Assembly: GCA_021732385.1 (NCBI GenBank)
Contig: JAKFVA010000016.1
Location: 82,369 to 146,368 of the forward strand
Direction of reading: 5' to 3'
From: Burkholderiales bacterium
GTDB lineage: Bacteria; Pseudomonadota; Gammaproteobacteria; Burkholderiales; Burkholderiaceae_C
Length of the DNA stretch: 64,000 nucleotides
Shown piece by piece: positions 61,841-64,000 of the stretch; position 1 is the first letter of the stretch; each line of letters opens with the position of its first letter. A model generated the notes under the pieces. The model was not told the DNA's origin, did not search any database, and saw nothing but the letters and a program-made list of their open reading frames with translations. The translations under genes and the position numbers were made by a program.

Positions 61841-62788
61841 TTAAATTAAGGTGGTTTGGTCAGCTCCACTCTTTGACGCCTTGGCTAATGTTGGCGCCAA
61901 TTCGGTTAAGAGTTCGAGGGATTCCCCCTTGAATCTTGGGTACATTGACTTTAGTAATTCAATATTCCTGTGAAGGTTTCCAAAATGGCGCTCGTCGAGT
62001 TCGATGCCCACGCTGTCATAACCGATTGCCTCACATGCTGCGATCGTTGATCCGCTACCTGCAAACGGCTCAAGAATTGTGCCCTCTCCTAGCGGTAAGA
62101 GTGACCGGGCGAGGATGCGCAAAATGTGCTGAGGTTTTTGTGTTGGATGCTCACCGATGGCTTCTTCGGTGACTGGGGTCTTACCAGATTGGATTACATC
62201 AGGAAACGGGCTGTTTACGTTGATGCGTCGGAGTGCTCCGGTGCCCCACTTCCTTAAGTTTTCCGCGACGGTGCGCTCAGATATTGGTTTACGGAAGATC
62301 ATCCAAGGTTCGTAGTTGCCCCTGGGTGTTACACACACTTCTGGGAACTCCTCTTCGGCCAATTTGGGGCGATCCCCACCTCTGAAGCCACGGTATAGCC
62401 TCATGACTGCGCCTCGTACCTCAAAGCCAGCAGTAGCCATCCCGTCTTGAACCAAGAATTGAAGCATCGGCGTTCCAGCCACCATAACGTGTGCTCCAGG
62501 CACAAGGACAGGCTCTAAGGCTTCCCCAAAGCTTTGAAAATACGAGCGAACGTGCTCGCGTTGTTCGGCTGTGAGTGTTGTGAACCTCGGAAGTGGCGCG
62601 CGTTCGCTGCCGCCGATCTTTGGTGGAATGCGCCACACCCCCCCGCGGCCGGCGCGCAGCTTAGCAACTTCTTCCGGGGTGAACTCCACGATTCCGAATG
62701 GCGGGTCTGTTAGAACGGCTTGAAACGAGTTGGGCGCTTGATCTTTGAGCCAATCGAAGCAGTTTTCGTTGTGTAGTGTGAAGGCCAT
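61841..62788 (-). CDS. Type II DNA methyltransferase (N4/N6, beta class)
   Basis: The 315-residue protein has the catalytic motif DPPFG (residues 28-32) before the cofactor motif FAGSGST (about 243-249). That order (IV, target domain, I) is the beta class of amino-methyltransferases. The region between, about 90-220, is the target-recognition domain, with VRGAVMRLYRGFRGGDRPKL. GEHPTQKPQHILRILARSLL is the standard lead-in to motif I. It diverges from the endonuclease gene, 58 bases apart, with a palindrome between. It should protect the host at the same recognition site. Confidence 0.88.
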   Translation of the reverse strand: MAFTLHNENCFDWLKDQAPNSFQAVLTDPPFGIVEFTPEEVAKLRAGRGGVWRIPPKIGGSERAPLPRFTTLTAEQREHVRSYFQSFGEALEPVLVPGAHVMVAGTPMLQFLVQDGMATAGFEVRGAVMRLYRGFRGGDRPKLAEEEFPEVCVTPRGNYEPWMIFRKPISERTVAENLRKWGTGALRRINVNSPFPDVIQSGKTPVTEEAIGEHPTQKPQHILRILARSLLPLGEGTILEPFAGSGSTIAACEAIGYDSVGIELDERHFGNLHRNIELLKSMYPRFKGESLELLTELAPTLAKASKSGADQTTLI

Positions 62789-62791
62789 GCA

Positions 62792-62819
62792 ACAGTTTCG
62801 CCTATAGTTGAAAGACTGT
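62792..62819. promoter_or_regulatory. Inverted repeat between the divergent restriction-modification genes
   Basis: ACAGT at 62792 and ACTGT at 62815, with GAAA/TTTC partly extending the symmetry, form an imperfect inverted repeat in the 58-base gap. It could bind the HTH domain of the endonuclease protein. Confidence 0.4.
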
Positions 62820-62846
62820 CAAGGGGGAAAAAGTTACATTTTGCGC

Positions 62847-63743
62847 ATGACATTGGAAGCACAGCAGATTGTCGGGGCGTGTGTGCGCTTTTACCGAGAG
62901 AGGGCCGGATTGACGCAAGAGGCACTTGCAGTGAAGGCGGGGATTTCGTACCAGTACCTCTCTGGCATAGAGACTGGTCGGGAGAATTTCACAATCGGCG
63001 TGCTTGAAGCGTTGTGCTTGGGGCTAGACATTCCGGTCCGCACGATGATACCTACGGCCTACGACAATGCAGCAGGTCACTTCCCTCCATTGGTAAATCC
63101 GGCTTTTTTTCGTCGCAATGTGCCGTTGCCAGATGGACTCTCGTTTGAACACCTCCGCGACACACTCGACCGCACCCAATCGGTGATTCATCGGATCAAC
63201 CGCAACATGGTCGCCGAGAGTGGCGGGACATTGCAGGACTTGATTCAGGGGAATAATTTTTCCGGCCTAGTCAGCAATGTTTTGGCAGACAGTTTCCACC
63301 ACTGCTCCCCGTATAAACACAACCATGATCAGCGCTACCCTGACCTGATTAACCCTTTGGCAAACGCTGGGGCGTCGGAGGGATTGGAGATCAAGACCAC
63401 CCTACGGATTGGAAAAGGCGGGGAAAGCCACAACGGCCATGATGGCTGGCATGTTATTGCTTGCTACAACTTTTTGGAAAATGGTGACATTCAATTTGTA
63501 CATGTAATGTTCGCTTGGTTGAATGGTCATATGAATCATCAACCAGATTGGAAGTACGTTGGTAGCAGAGTGAATGAAGAAACGGGTAGCCGTCGAACAG
63601 AAACATTCAACACAACTCCTGAGGGAAATCTCAAGTTGCGCGATGGGTCTGCCTACCTCGATTCCACCAAAGTTGACTTCAGCAGGTGGCGTTCGCCTTC
63701 AGGACGCTTACCGCCAGCGTGGAGCATTTGGAATAGGCTCTGA
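62847..63743 (+). CDS. Restriction endonuclease with N-terminal XRE domain
   Basis: The 298-residue protein starts with an XRE helix-turn-helix (residues 5-65: FYRERAGLTQEALAVKAGIS, YQYLSGIETG), like the controller proteins of type II systems. The remainder is a separate domain; NHDQRYPDLINPL and EGLEIKTT (about 165-183) resemble a PD-(D/E)XK nuclease core. It sits head-to-head with a methyltransferase gene, which supports a restriction role. It may belong to the ApaLI-like group, but I cannot confirm this. The ATG at 62847 gives the usual XRE start. Confidence 0.75.
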   Translation: MTLEAQQIVGACVRFYRERAGLTQEALAVKAGISYQYLSGIETGRENFTIGVLEALCLGLDIPVRTMIPTAYDNAAGHFPPLVNPAFFRRNVPLPDGLSFEHLRDTLDRTQSVIHRINRNMVAESGGTLQDLIQGNNFSGLVSNVLADSFHHCSPYKHNHDQRYPDLINPLANAGASEGLEIKTTLRIGKGGESHNGHDGWHVIACYNFLENGDIQFVHVMFAWLNGHMNHQPDWKYVGSRVNEETGSRRTETFNTTPEGNLKLRDGSAYLDSTKVDFSRWRSPSGRLPPAWSIWNRL

Positions 63744-63769
63744 TGTCTCGGCGATGTTTAAATCGCGAA

Positions 63770-63839
63770 GCCCAACGTGAATGTAACCGGCGCTGCGCGG
63801 CTTTATTGCGCAGCGTCCCTGTTGACAGCCGTGTTGGGC
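63770..63839 (+). other. attC site after the endonuclease gene
   Basis: The outer boxes are both perfect: GCCCAAC (63770-63776) and GTTGGGC (63833-63839), and they are mutually complementary. Inner arms CGCTGCGC / GCGCAGCG pair around GGCTTTATT. The 70-base length fits an attC. Confidence 0.85.
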
Positions 63840-63873
63840 ATATTCCTCTACTTAACGATTCGACCCTCAATAT

Positions 63874-64000
63874 TGGACTTCACCCGCTTCAATAGACACC
63901 TGTTAAGGTCTAAATTGAACTGGAGTGATAGCCATGAAGACAGTGAGATACCCGGCCGAATTCAAGGCTGAAGCGGTGCGTCAAGTAACCGAGCGTGGGC
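63874..64000 (+). mobile_element. IS3-family element, left end only
   Basis: TGGACTTCACCCGCTTCAAT resembles the terminal repeat of IS3-family elements, and an OrfA start follows 60 bases later. The element runs past the window edge. Its left end lies 34 bases after the attC core. Confidence 0.65.
63934..64000 (+). CDS. IS3-family transposase OrfA, partial
   Basis: Only 22 codons are visible: MKTVRYPAEFKAEAVRQVTE matches the start of IS3-family OrfA, a helix-turn-helix protein. The ATG follows TGGAGTGA. The remainder lies beyond the window. Confidence 0.75.
   Translation, partial: MKTVRYPAEFKAEAVRQVTERG

Noticed and set aside
1..64000. CRISPR array, prophage or rRNA genes
   Set aside because: No regularly spaced identical repeats, phage structural genes or rRNA sequence were seen.

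Overview
The window looks like a chromosome segment of a betaproteobacterium of the order Burkholderiales, most likely Comamonadaceae. The support is gene content and style: RpoD with a long Lys/Ala-rich N-terminus, a Bug-type periplasmic receptor in a malonate operon, a small Trp-rich beta-proteobacterial membrane protein, fairly GC-rich codon use, and short AT-rich intergenic repeats. The species cannot be fixed from the sequence alone.

Region by region. Bases 1-15500 are almost entirely leftward housekeeping genes: dnaK (cut by the window edge), grpE, an FKBP rotamase with an HxlR regulator, a lipase-like hydrolase, rpoD, dnaG, a short-chain dehydrogenase, mtfA, lpxH, two cyclophilins, an L,D-transpeptidase and a TPR protein. 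Bases 15700-21138 are rightward: cysS, a DNA glycosylase, accA, tilS and lysC, followed by tRNA-Ser. Bases 21400-31430 hold a DUF3253 fusion, a Tat-type hydrolase, hslR, hemH, a HAD phosphatase, a squalene-synthase-like protein with altered active-site motifs, and an RND efflux pair. Bases 31587-38220 carry tRNA-Leu(TAG), the tig-clpP-clpX-lon proteostasis cluster and three more tRNAs. murI, fumarase, a UPF0114 membrane protein and acs follow.

The accessory core is a chromosomal integron at 44178-51002. A leftward integron integrase has a LexA box over its promoter. An attI-like site and eight small cassettes follow, and most cassettes end in a recognisable attC hairpin. The cassettes encode an HNH nuclease, a zinc-ribbon membrane protein, a two-helix membrane protein, a DUF433/DUF5615 pair, two BrnT/BrnA-type pairs (one toxin internally shortened), a glyoxalase-fold protein and an unknown protein. 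Two decayed copies of one IS1182-type insertion sequence sit exactly against GTTAG attC cores. A vapBC pair lies just beyond.

Bases 51900-61223 return to ordinary genes: a cytochrome c, ilvD, lgt, and a malonate-use operon (GntR regulator, malonyl-CoA decarboxylase, Bug receptor, enoyl-CoA hydratase, malonyl-CoA synthetase). Bases 61236-64000 are accessory again: an antitoxin whose toxin is truncated, an attC-like hairpin, a divergent restriction-modification pair whose endonuclease carries an N-terminal HTH domain, a well-formed attC, and the start of an IS3-family element. This looks like an integrase-less attC cluster carrying a restriction-modification cassette.

A second layer is a family of about 230-bp AT-rich repeats with roughly 30-bp inverted ends (three full copies and one partial) in intergenic gaps, and a REP-like palindrome that has become the first codons of murI.
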